From: CAADGU01 sp964581605
GTDB taxonomy: Bacteria > Chloroflexota > Anaerolineae > Promineifilales > Promineifilaceae
NCBI GenBank assembly: GCA_964581605.1
Contig: CAZOPF010000096.1
Coordinates: 1 to 20,759 of the forward strand
Length of the DNA stretch: 20,759 nucleotides
Reading direction: 5' to 3'
Both the position numbers and the translations under genes were made by a program. Of the stretch, positions 6,977 through 14,487 are shown piece after piece; the first letter of the stretch is position 1; each line of letters opens with the position of its first letter. The notes under the pieces were generated by a model. It did not search any database and was not told the DNA's origin. It saw nothing but the letters and a program-made list of their open reading frames with translations.

Positions 6977-7870
6977 ATGAAAATTGGATTACGGCCGTCA
7001 CGCACTGTTATCTGGCGTGAAACAAAAGCATTGCTGCTGCTCACCATTGGCGTTTTGATAGTGTCTGCTGCTTATGTGATTTTTCAGGTGCCGAACAACA
7101 TCGTGGCTGGCGGTATCTCTGGCCTCAGCATTATCATCAACCAGTTTACCGGCTGGCCCGTCGGCCTGATGTATTGGGTTATGAATTTGCCCCTGCTGCT
7201 GTTAGGGTTTTTCCAACTGGGGCGCTGGGCTTTTTTGTATCGCACCTTGATTGCCGCTACCATCTTTTCCATCAGCACCGATCTTTTGTTGCTCTATTTG
7301 CCCCAACTACTGCCAGAGTTTCCTCTGACTGATGACCTGCTGCTAAACACCATTTATGGTGGTATTGTGGGGGGAATTGGTGCTGGCCTTATTTATCGGG
7401 CGGGCGGCACAATGGGTGGAACTGGTATCTTGGGCAGAGTGCTGCAAAAGAGAACGGGCCGGCCGCTCAGCCAGGTCTATTTTTATACAGATGGGTTGAT
7501 TATCTTGCTGGCTGGCGCGGTGTTTGGGCCGGTGATGGTTTTGTATGGCTTTTTGATGTTGTTCCTCAATGGGCTTGCTTCGGACTATACGCTCGAAGGC
7601 CCCAGCACAGCCCGTACCGCCACCATCATAACCAATAAACCAGAGGAAATGATTCAGGAACTTATGCGGCGGATTCACCGAGGGGTAACGTATTGGCCGA
7701 TTACTGGTGGATATACCGGGACACAACGTTTTCTGGTGTTATGCACCATCACACGGCCGCAGGTAAATGAGCTAAAAGAGGTGGTGGCTCAGGTGGATAA
7801 AGAGGCTTTTGTGACGATTGGCGTCAGCCACGAAGCTATGGGTAGTGGGTTTTCGTCCATGCCCAAATAG
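6977..7870 (+). CDS. YitT family membrane protein (YitT_membrane + DUF2179)
   Basis: A 297-residue integral membrane protein of the YitT/DUF161 family, whose members in Bacillus and relatives have no settled biochemical role. About five to six hydrophobic helices span residues ~15-215. Hallmarks are FQVPNNIVAGGISGLSIII (in the first helices), YRAGGTMGGTGILGRVLQ (the Gly-rich GGT-GGT element) and YFYTDGLIILLAG. The cytoplasmic DUF2179 domain follows at residues ~215-290, including RGVTYWPITGGYTG and a terminal FVTIGVSHEAMGSGF. Length fits the family. GGGGAGAAAGG precedes the ATG. It points toward metK and shares an intergenic hairpin with it. There is no operon partner, so no function is inferred. 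Confidence 0.9.
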   Translation: MKIGLRPSRTVIWRETKALLLLTIGVLIVSAAYVIFQVPNNIVAGGISGLSIIINQFTGWPVGLMYWVMNLPLLLLGFFQLGRWAFLYRTLIAATIFSISTDLLLLYLPQLLPEFPLTDDLLLNTIYGGIVGGIGAGLIYRAGGTMGGTGILGRVLQKRTGRPLSQVYFYTDGLIILLAGAVFGPVMVLYGFLMLFLNGLASDYTLEGPSTARTATIITNKPEEMIQELMRRIHRGVTYWPITGGYTGTQRFLVLCTITRPQVNELKEVVAQVDKEAFVTIGVSHEAMGSGFSSMPK

Positions 7871-7873
7871 AGT

Positions 7874-7906
7874 AGACCTGACAGATTTTCACTATCTGTC
7901 AGGTCT
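7874..7906. terminator. Perfect inverted repeat between convergent genes, possible bidirectional terminator
   Basis: AGACCTGACAGAT (7874-7886) and its exact complement ATCTGTCAGGTCT (7894-7906) flank a 7-nt loop in the 46-bp gap between the two convergent stop codons. Placement fits a shared transcription stop. A long T run is lacking on either strand, so it may instead be a dispersed palindromic repeat. Confidence 0.6.
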
Positions 7907-7916
7907 GTCCTGGTCA

Positions 7917-9146
7917 TCAGGCAAAAACTGGTTCAAACCGGGCGGCGGCCGTACGCAACGCTTCAGCCCGGTTGGTTTGCTCCCAAGGGGCATCAATATC
8001 ATTACGCCCAAAGTGGCCGTAAGCGGCCGTTGCCCGGTAAATTGGGCGGCGTAAATCCAGGTCACGAATAATAGCGCCAGGGCGCAGATCAAAGGTTTCT
8101 TCAATAAGCTGCACCAGCTGTTCTGAGGAGTACTGGCTGGTGCCAAAGGTTTCTACATTGATGCTTAACGGCCGTGCCACCCCAATGGCATATGCCACCT
8201 GCACCTCACACCGCTCAGCCAATCCGGCCGCCACCAAATTCTTTGCCACCCATCGGGCTGCATAAGCCGCACTCCGGTCAACCTTCGTGCAATCCTTTCC
8301 ACTGAACGCGCCGCCACCGTGCCGCCCCATGCCCCCATACGTATCCACAATGATTTTGCGCCCCGTCAGCCCGGCATCACCCATCGGCCCTCCCACTACA
8401 AAACGCCCTGTCGGATTAACAAAAATGCGCATCGTCTCATCCACCAATTCGGCCGGGATAATGGGGCGAATGACATGATCAATGATGCCCTGGCGGATGG
8501 TGGCATTATCTACCTCCGGTGCATGTTGGGTGCTGATCAGAACTGTTGTCACCCGGCGCGGTTTGCCGAAGCTGTATTCCACTGTCACCTGGGCCTTACC
8601 ATCCGGGCGCACCCAGGGCAATGTGCCATCACGGCGCACCTGGCTCAAACGGCGGGTAAGATTATGGGCCAGATGGATTGGCAATGGCATGAGCGTTTCT
8701 GTTTCGTTACAGGCAAAGCCGAACATCATGCCCTGATCCCCCGCCCCTAGGGCCTCAATTTCGGCATCCTGGTTGCCATTTTGATGACGATATTCCAGGG
8801 CTTTGTCTACCCCCTGGGCAATATCCGCGCTTTGGGCAGCCACCGCCACCTGTACAGCGCAGGTATTCCCATCAAACCCCTTGTCGCTGTTGTCGAAGCC
8901 AATATCAGTGACTACCTGGCGCACCAGTTTGTCAAAATTGACATGGGCGCTGGTGGTGATCTCGCCTAACAACAAAACGAAACCGGTTTTGACGGCCGTT
9001 TCGCAAGCCACACGTGCATAAGGGTCTTGGGACAGAATGGCATCCAACACAGCATCACTAATCTGGTCACACATTTTGTCTGGGTGTCCCTCCGTTACCG
9101 ATTCCGATGTAAACAGCAAACTGGGTGCTGTCATAAAATTGAGCAT
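7917..9146 (-). CDS. metK: S-adenosylmethionine synthetase (methionine adenosyltransferase)
   Basis: A 409-residue enzyme that makes SAM from methionine and ATP, the main methyl donor. The N-terminal domain carries the ATP-binding SESVTEGHPDK with His21, and GAGDQGMMFGFA (134-145). The C-terminal domain has the P-loop-like GGGAFSGKD (277-285), followed by CTKVDRSAAYAARWVAKNLV. Length is slightly above the usual ~385-400. The ATG at 9146 has GGAGG at 9157-9161, 10 bp upstream. A second ATG four codons in (MTAPS) is possible but worse placed. The leader carries, in order, a sigma-70 promoter, SAM-I riboswitch, terminator and repeat hairpin, so expression should be shut off when SAM is abundant. 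Confidence 0.97.
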   Translation of the reverse strand: MLNFMTAPSLLFTSESVTEGHPDKMCDQISDAVLDAILSQDPYARVACETAVKTGFVLLLGEITTSAHVNFDKLVRQVVTDIGFDNSDKGFDGNTCAVQVAVAAQSADIAQGVDKALEYRHQNGNQDAEIEALGAGDQGMMFGFACNETETLMPLPIHLAHNLTRRLSQVRRDGTLPWVRPDGKAQVTVEYSFGKPRRVTTVLISTQHAPEVDNATIRQGIIDHVIRPIIPAELVDETMRIFVNPTGRFVVGGPMGDAGLTGRKIIVDTYGGMGRHGGGAFSGKDCTKVDRSAAYAARWVAKNLVAAGLAERCEVQVAYAIGVARPLSINVETFGTSQYSSEQLVQLIEETFDLRPGAIIRDLDLRRPIYRATAAYGHFGRNDIDAPWEQTNRAEALRTAAARFEPVFA

Positions 9147-9176
9147 TTGATTTATACCTCCAGGTAATGACGTGAT

Positions 9177-9209
9177 TGGAGATTAAAGTTCTCCAATCTC
9201 TAATCTCCA
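9177..9209. repeat. GGAGATTA-type repeat hairpin in the metK leader
   Basis: TGGAGATTA (9177-9185) pairs with TAATCTCCA (9201-9209). A further CTCCAATCTC unit in the loop makes the pairing register degenerate. It lies between the riboswitch terminator and the metK ribosome-binding site, and belongs to the same style of spacer as the other 7/8-bp repeat cassettes here. Confidence 0.75.
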
Positions 9210-9218
9210 TTAACCAAC

Positions 9219-9247
9219 AAAAAAGCCTCCTGGTTGCACAAGAGGCT
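9219..9247 (-). terminator. Intrinsic terminator of the metK SAM riboswitch
   Basis: On the minus strand AGCCTC (9247-9242) pairs with GAGGCT (9229-9224), followed by six T (9224-9219). The 5' arm overlaps CCTCTT (9245-9240), which can alternatively pair with AAGAGG at the 3' side of aptamer P1 (9272-9267). That gives a visible antiterminator and makes this an OFF switch. Confidence 0.9.
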
Positions 9248-9266
9248 TATACTGACTATCCAGTTT

Positions 9267-9368
9267 CCTCTTATCGTTCAGCCATGGCTGCCGGAATTAG
9301 CACCTTTCCCTGAATTGGGGGTTGCTGCAGTTTCAACGGGCCGGTCCCTCCACTGCTCTGGATAAGAT
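9267..9368 (-). promoter_or_regulatory. SAM-I (S-box) riboswitch
   Basis: Read on the minus strand: P1 CTTATC (9366-9361) pairs with GATAAG (9275-9270). Inside it are AGAGCAGTGGAGGGA, the pseudoknot-forming GGCCCG, TGAAAC, GCAACC, AAGGTGCTAATTCC and a closing P4 hairpin CAGCCATGGCTG before the 3' P1 strand. All hallmark S-box segments are present in order. Its 3' P1 strand continues as AAGAGG, complementary to the terminator's 5' arm. It is located between a good promoter and metK. Confidence 0.96.
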
Positions 9369-9406
9369 TGTGAATTTGACAAATCAATGTCGCAAAGTTG
9401 GTTGCG

Positions 9407-9434
9407 AGTATAGCCAATGATGTTGGTTTGTCAA
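9407..9434 (-). promoter_or_regulatory. Sigma-70 promoter of metK
   Basis: On the minus strand TTGACA (9434-9429, perfect -35) and TATACT (9412-9407, one mismatch -10) are spaced 16 bp apart. The predicted start near 9400 puts the SAM-I aptamer about 35 nt into the transcript, the expected arrangement. Confidence 0.8.
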
Positions 9435-9528
9435 ACGCAGTTTAGCCGGCCTTCAAGCAGGCTCAGGCACTGGGCGGCCATTCATTGGCAATAACGGCGG
9501 TTTTGCCCTGGGCCTGGCACTTCTTATA

Positions 9529-10320
9529 CTACTCCCATTTTTCTGGCGGTTCTGGCATTCCTAGAATGTGATAACCGGCGTCTACGTAGATGATTTCGCC
9601 GGTGACTCCGCTGCTGAGATCGCTGCAAAGCCAGAGAGCAGTTTGCCCCACCTCTAACTGGTCTACATTGCGGCGGAGGGGGGCGCGTTCTTCGGCGTAA
9701 TGCAGCATTTTGCGGAAACCGGCGATGCCCGAAGCGGAGAGGGTCTTGATGGGGCCGGCCGAGATAGCATTGACGCGAATGTTTTGGGGGCCGAGGTCGG
9801 CTGCCAGGTAGCGGGTGCTGGCTTCTAACGCGGCTTTAGCCACACCCATCACATTGTAATGCGGAATGACTTTTTCCGCGCCGTAATAGGTGAGGGAGAG
9901 GATGCGGCCGCCGTTGGTCATAAGTGGTACGGCCGCACGGGTGAGCGATACCAGGCTGTAAACGCTAACGTCCATGGCCAGGCGAAAACCATCACGGCTG
10001 GTATCAACAAAACGGCCGTCTAAATCCTCTCGTTTGGCGTGGGCAATGGCGTGTACCAGTATGTCCAGGCTGCCGAAATAGTCGCCCACTTTTTGGAAGG
10101 TGGTCGCAATTTGGGCGTCGTCTTCGATGTTACATTCTTCCACAAACTCGACGCCTAGCTGCTCGGCTAACGGCCGTACCCGTTTTTCTAACTGTTCAAA
10201 GCCATAACTAAACCCTAACTGGGCGCCGTGTTCGTGCAGTGTTTGGGCAATGCCCCAGGCGATAGAATTTTTATTGGCAATGCCAAAAATAAGTGCTTTT
10301 TTGCCTTCTAGTAATTTCAT
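9529..10320 (-). CDS. fabI: Enoyl-[acyl-carrier-protein] reductase (NADH), FabI type
   Basis: A 263-residue SDR-fold enzyme for the last reduction step of fatty-acid elongation. The divergent FabI cofactor motif is present (GIANKNSIAWGIA, residues 13-25). The catalytic Tyr-x6-Lys is Tyr155/Lys162 in HYNVMGVAKAALEAS, with the additional FabI tyrosine at 145 or 146. The substrate loop SAGPIKTLSASGI (188-200) is typical. Length is normal. The ATG has AGGAGA six bases upstream. Its 180-bp leader, up to the glycosylase stop, contains two different tandem-repeat hairpins and no other gene. It is read in the same direction as the kinase and glycosylase genes, but the repeat spacer makes co-transcription uncertain. 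FabI is the target of triclosan and isoniazid-class inhibitors in other bacteria. Confidence 0.96.
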   Translation of the reverse strand: MKLLEGKKALIFGIANKNSIAWGIAQTLHEHGAQLGFSYGFEQLEKRVRPLAEQLGVEFVEECNIEDDAQIATTFQKVGDYFGSLDILVHAIAHAKREDLDGRFVDTSRDGFRLAMDVSVYSLVSLTRAAVPLMTNGGRILSLTYYGAEKVIPHYNVMGVAKAALEASTRYLAADLGPQNIRVNAISAGPIKTLSASGIAGFRKMLHYAEERAPLRRNVDQLEVGQTALWLCSDLSSGVTGEIIYVDAGYHILGMPEPPEKWE

Positions 10321-10335
10321 TATTCTCCTGATGTT

Positions 10336-10394
10336 GGTGGCTGGCGGCTGGTGGCCGGTGGCTTATACCAGCCACTACCCACCAGCCACCAACC
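10336..10394. repeat. GGTGGCT 7-bp repeat hairpin in the fabI leader
   Basis: Four 7-mers GGTGGCT, GGCGGCT, GGTGGCC, GGTGGCT (10336-10363) are followed, after a short TATACC loop, by a complementary arm AGCCAC..CAGCCACCAACC ending at 10394. It begins six bases from the fabI ribosome-binding site (10321-10330). Confidence 0.9.
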
Positions 10395-10430
10395 GCTATT
10401 TAGTGATCGTTTGCAAATAAGGTAGCAATT

Positions 10431-10494
10431 GGGTAATGGGGTAATTAAGTAATTGAAGCGGCTAATTACTCAATTACTCAATTACATAATTACT
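10431..10494. repeat. GAGTAATT 8-bp repeat hairpin between glycosylase and fabI
   Basis: GGGTAATG, GGGTAATT, AAGTAATT form the left arm. CTAATTA and then three AATTA-type 8-mers (units CTCAATTA twice, CATAATTA) form the right arm. It stops six bases before the glycosylase stop codon. A second, unrelated repeat cassette lies directly beside it. Confidence 0.85.
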
Positions 10495-10500
10495 GCACGG

Positions 10501-11130
10501 TTACTTTGAAACAAACGGATTGCCCTTAAGCCAATAGCGCCAGGGCAGGGAAAGCCAGGGTTCTGGTGTTTGCCCCAGGCCAATGCGGGGGCCCGTGCCA
10601 ATGTGGGCAGGGTCTACGGCCGTTGTTGATTCAATCCATATAACCCCATGTGGATCACACAGGTTTGCCCCATGGCAAGAATGGTCCATGGCTAAGGCCT
10701 GGGCCAGTTTGGCCGGGCCGTTGGTGAGGGCTGTGAGCGGCCGCCCGCCACGTTGTTGTTGCATCCATTCTATCCCTTCCACCGGTTCCAGAGCGCGAAT
10801 CAAAACAGCATTGGCTTGCCCGGTTCGGCCGGTGACAATGTTAAACATCCAGTGCATTCCGTAAGTGAAGTAGACATACGCATGGCCGGGCGGGCCAAAC
10901 ATGACGGCCGTGCGCGGTGTAGGCTGCCCTTTATTGGCCCGGTTGCCGTGGCAGGCCATATCGGGGGTATCACCATCACCATATGCTTCGGTTTCCACAA
11001 TGAGGCCGCTGAGGAGGCGGCCGTCTAGCACCCGCACCAGCTTTTGCCCCAACAAGGCGGCCGCCACCTCCTGTGCGGGCCGGGCAAAAACGGGGAAATG
11101 CCATCGGTTTGTCGTTGTGTCAGGAGCCAT
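10501..11130 (-). CDS. mpg: DNA-3-methyladenine glycosylase, AAG/MPG family
   Basis: A 209-residue monofunctional DNA glycosylase that excises alkylated purines (3-methyladenine, hypoxanthine) and starts base-excision repair. The catalytic segment is IVETEAYGDGD, with Glu48 and Tyr50 matching Glu125 and Tyr127 of human AAG. It is followed by PTPRTAVMFGPPGHAYVYFT and YGMHWMFNIVTG, the substrate-pocket strands of the family, and LTNGPAKLAQALAM near residues 135-148. Length is normal for the bacterial family. The start codon lies inside the end of the sensor kinase gene, with 11 shared bases (ATGGCTCCTGA) containing the kinase stop, so translation is probably coupled. No ada or other alkylation-response gene is in the window. 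Confidence 0.93.
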   Translation of the reverse strand: MAPDTTTNRWHFPVFARPAQEVAAALLGQKLVRVLDGRLLSGLIVETEAYGDGDTPDMACHGNRANKGQPTPRTAVMFGPPGHAYVYFTYGMHWMFNIVTGRTGQANAVLIRALEPVEGIEWMQQQRGGRPLTALTNGPAKLAQALAMDHSCHGANLCDPHGVIWIESTTAVDPAHIGTGPRIGLGQTPEPWLSLPWRYWLKGNPFVSK

Positions 11131-14100
11131 CTGTTTTCTCTAGCACGGCCGTCAGCGGCAGCCATAACAAAAAACAGGCGCCGCCACCTGTCCGGTTTTC
11201 TGCTTCAATAAGGCCACCATACGGTTCAACGATCTTTTTCACGGTGGGCAAACCAAGACCGGAACCGGCGATGTTGGCCGTGCGTGCCGCTTCGCCGCGA
11301 TAAAAACGGTCAAAAATGTGTTGCTGCTCCTCCTGGCTCAGGCCTGGCCCCTCGTCTTCAATCCGCACCAGGGCAAAGGCACGATTGGCGCGTGTTTGGG
11401 GCTGCACGGTAATGCAAATTTCACCACCAGGAATAGAGTATTTAATGGCGTTGTCAATGAGATGGGTAAGAATGAGGCGAAGATGGGATTGGCTCATGCG
11501 CACGGCCGTTATTGATGCTGGCGTACCTTTCACCGTATAGCGCAGCCCCTTTTCGGCCACACTACCGGCAAAATAATCCTGCAATTCATTAAATAACGGC
11601 CATAAATCAGCACTGGCTTTCAATTCCGGCGTGAACTCAGCATCCAGCCGGGACATATCCAGCAAATCCTGAATCAACCGATTGAGATGATCGGTGGCCT
11701 GGCGCATCACCTGGAAATAGCGTGGGAAGTTTTCTGGCTTGCCTCGCTCTAATAACGAAAGATGTGTTTTGATAATGGTTAATGGGGTGCGTAAATCATG
11801 GGTGACGTTTGAAATAAACTCTGCCTTTAATCGTTCTACTTCCTTTAGTTGGCTGATGTCTGATTGCACCATCACATAGCCAGTGACTATGCCGCTTGTT
11901 TCTTTGATGGGTGTAACAGTTAGCCGGACGTTGTAGGATGTGCCGTCCTTCCGTTGGTTGAGCAGCTCCCTGGCCCAACCTTCCTGGTTAAAAAGTGACG
12001 TCCAGTTTTGCACAAACAAGAATGGGGCAGCCTGGCTGTTTAGCAACAGGCGGAAATTTTGGCCGGTTAATTCTGCCCGGCCGTATCCGCTCATTTGCTC
12101 CATTGTCCGGTTTACATAAAGAATGTTAACGGCCGCGTCTGTAAGAATAATCCCTTCCCCGGCGCTTTCCAGTATAATTTCTATACGGTCACGTTCTGCT
12201 TGTAGTTCGGCCGTGCGCTGCGCCACCAACAGTTCCAGCAAATCTTTTTGTGAAACCAGCGAGTCGTACAGCCGGGCACGCTCAATAACAACGGCCACCT
12301 TCCCGGCCAGTGTTGCCAGAAAATGCAAATCTTTCTCTGAAAAAGCATTCAGGCGCGGGCTTTCCACATTTATCACGCCAACGACGACACCTTTCACCTG
12401 AACTGGCATCACAATTGCTGACCGCATATGCGTTACCGGTATCCCGGCGTCATATAATGGTTCCCGGCTGACATCTGGCACAATTTGCGGCTCGGCCGTA
12501 TGCACCGCCAGCCCAATCAAACTTTCATACATCACCGGCTTTTCCAGATAGTGTGTGGGAATGCCATGAAACGAAGCGTGGGGCCGCAAAACGCCCGTTA
12601 CGGGATCCACCATCACAAACCCAAACAGATCACAATACAGGCGGGTAGTGATCAACTCTGTTGTGCGGCGTAACAATTCATCCACATCAAATATCGAGGC
12701 AGTGGCAATAGCAACCTGGTGCAAAATGGCTAACTCATCAGCCTGCTGCAACACCTGATCATGCAGGCGGGCATTAGCAATGGCGATGGCCGCCTGGTTG
12801 GCAAAAGCAGCCACCGTCTCGGCCGCTTCTGCATTGTATTTGTCCTTGTTACGGCTCTCCAGGCTGAGAATGCCTATGAGCTGATCTTTTACCATGAGTG
12901 TGGCCCCAATCCATGACTGCACACCTTCCAGTGTAGGCAAAACCAGCCAGCCGGTGTCATCTTGTGTGTTGGCAACAAATGCCCAACCAGGTGGAATAGG
13001 GATGCGATGCAGCCAGGATTCGGCGTGACGATCTAAAAATTGTCGTAGCTTTTCAGCTTCCTCAAAGCCCCGGCTGGCCGCCAATACAAATGTGTCACTG
13101 TATGGGTCTTCCAGGTGTAAGGAGACAAAATCGTATTCGATGATCTCGGCCAGATAATCAAAAATGTGGGTATACACCTGCTCTAGTGAGAGGCTGGTGG
13201 TAAGCAAAGCGCCTACTTTTTGCAGCATGGTTGCCAGTTTGAGTTGCCGCTTTTGGGCCGTATACAAATGGGCATTTTCAATGGCAATGGCCGCCTGATG
13301 GGCCACGCTCAGGCACAAAGCAACCTCGTCTGCGGTAAAGTGGCGTGCCTCGTCCCATTTGTGAATGTGCAGCAGACCAATGGTTTTATCACGGAAGATG
13401 AGGGGAATGTATAACAGCGCCCGTAGGCCAGTTTCTTTGTAACGAATGGCACGTGGGTTCAGGTAGGCGGCCTGCCATAAATCGGACACGGCCGTTGGCG
13501 TCCGATTTTTGAGCGTGAGCCGGGAAAACATGGTCTCGTCTACTGGAATAGAACTGTTGGGTGGCACCAGCACGTACTCTGGTTTTTCGTGCCAATCGGC
13601 GGTCGTTTCCAGGGCACGGCCGTCTGCGCTCAAAATAGAAATTGAACAACTGCTAATGTTCGTCAAATAACGCCGCACGGCGTCTAAAGTACGGGTCAGA
13701 ACCTCATTCAATTCCAACGTACTGGAAAGATACCCGGCAATTTCCAGCAAAGTTTCCGCTTCACGGCGGCGGCGGCTTTCGGTTTCATACAGCCGGGCGT
13801 TGACCAGGGCTATTGCCCCTTGTTGGGCTATACCCTGGCACAGTTCAATTTCGGCCGGGGAATAATCACGCCGATACCGGCTTTCCCATAATTCTACAAA
13901 CCCGATGGTTTGTTGATGCAGGCGTAAAGGCACAATGAGGGTTGTTTTGATCCCATACTGTGCCAGGTGGGCCTGATCCCAGTCCGGTGTGGCGGGGTCA
14001 TCCAGGTGGAACAACAAAGGATGGCTGGTTTGAAAGAACTTTTCCTCACGTTTGACTTCATTCACCAGATCGTAAGATGCGCCCAGGTCATTGTGCCACT

Positions 14101-14335
14101 CTTTTTCATTGGCTTCCGGGCTGCGATATTCAGCCAAAATGGTGGTAAGGCCGCTGTCGGGGTTCCAGTCAGAGATGTATACACTGGTGATGTGGAACGT
14201 TTGAGCAAGCTGGCGGGCCAGTTCGGTGAGCAGGGTGTGTGTGTTCAGGTTGGCAGACACGGCCGTTACCGCTTTGAGCAGTGCCTGGTAATCTCCTCCT
14301 GCATGGACGTTCCGTATATTTTCTGGCTCGTTCAT
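11120..14335 (-). CDS. Soluble sensor histidine kinase with four GAF domains and a PAS domain
   Basis: A 1071-residue cytoplasmic sensor kinase with no signal peptide or membrane helix. Four GAF-like modules occupy residues ~16-182, ~195-355, ~365-520 and ~530-685. A short coiled linker (LLELLVAQRTAELQAERD) leads to a PAS domain (~714-830). The transmitter has the H box FISNVTHDLRTPLTI with phospho-acceptor His846, N box HLIDNAIKYS, G1 box DEGPGLS, F box FDRFYRG and G2 box GSGLGLPTVKKI. All catalytic elements are intact. No GAF shows an obvious bilin-binding cysteine context, so the ligand is unknown. No response regulator is adjacent, so it acts as an orphan or pairs with a distant partner. 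The stop overlaps the start of the glycosylase gene. The ATG is preceded by a modest GGGAAC. Confidence 0.93.
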   Translation of the reverse strand: MNEPENIRNVHAGGDYQALLKAVTAVSANLNTHTLLTELARQLAQTFHITSVYISDWNPDSGLTTILAEYRSPEANEKEWHNDLGASYDLVNEVKREEKFFQTSHPLLFHLDDPATPDWDQAHLAQYGIKTTLIVPLRLHQQTIGFVELWESRYRRDYSPAEIELCQGIAQQGAIALVNARLYETESRRRREAETLLEIAGYLSSTLELNEVLTRTLDAVRRYLTNISSCSISILSADGRALETTADWHEKPEYVLVPPNSSIPVDETMFSRLTLKNRTPTAVSDLWQAAYLNPRAIRYKETGLRALLYIPLIFRDKTIGLLHIHKWDEARHFTADEVALCLSVAHQAAIAIENAHLYTAQKRQLKLATMLQKVGALLTTSLSLEQVYTHIFDYLAEIIEYDFVSLHLEDPYSDTFVLAASRGFEEAEKLRQFLDRHAESWLHRIPIPPGWAFVANTQDDTGWLVLPTLEGVQSWIGATLMVKDQLIGILSLESRNKDKYNAEAAETVAAFANQAAIAIANARLHDQVLQQADELAILHQVAIATASIFDVDELLRRTTELITTRLYCDLFGFVMVDPVTGVLRPHASFHGIPTHYLEKPVMYESLIGLAVHTAEPQIVPDVSREPLYDAGIPVTHMRSAIVMPVQVKGVVVGVINVESPRLNAFSEKDLHFLATLAGKVAVVIERARLYDSLVSQKDLLELLVAQRTAELQAERDRIEIILESAGEGIILTDAAVNILYVNRTMEQMSGYGRAELTGQNFRLLLNSQAAPFLFVQNWTSLFNQEGWARELLNQRKDGTSYNVRLTVTPIKETSGIVTGYVMVQSDISQLKEVERLKAEFISNVTHDLRTPLTIIKTHLSLLERGKPENFPRYFQVMRQATDHLNRLIQDLLDMSRLDAEFTPELKASADLWPLFNELQDYFAGSVAEKGLRYTVKGTPASITAVRMSQSHLRLILTHLIDNAIKYSIPGGEICITVQPQTRANRAFALVRIEDEGPGLSQEEQQHIFDRFYRGEAARTANIAGSGLGLPTVKKIVEPYGGLIEAENRTGGGACFLLWLPLTAVLEKTDGS

Positions 14336-14436
14336 CTTGTTCCCGATTCCACACTATTTTGAAGATGATACCTGTACCCTGGTGATTCTGGCAACATTCA
14401 CAATGCAGGCTAAAATCAGGCCATCAGCCATTTGAA

Positions 14437-14448
14437 ATCACTTGTGAT
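14437..14448. promoter_or_regulatory. Small inverted repeat between divergent genes, possible operator
   Basis: ATCAC-TT-GTGAT is a perfect 5-bp inverted repeat in the 152-bp gap between the divergent kinase and proline dehydrogenase genes. Position alone suggests a regulator site. It is short enough to be chance, and I cannot place a convincing promoter beside it. Confidence 0.2.
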
Positions 14449-14487
14449 GTACCGTTGCGGGCATCTGCCCAAACGTAACTTCCAATT

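Noticed and set aside
9435..9528. Small gene or terminator between fabI and the metK promoter
   Set aside because: I see no open frame with a ribosome-binding site and no stem followed by a T run in this stretch.
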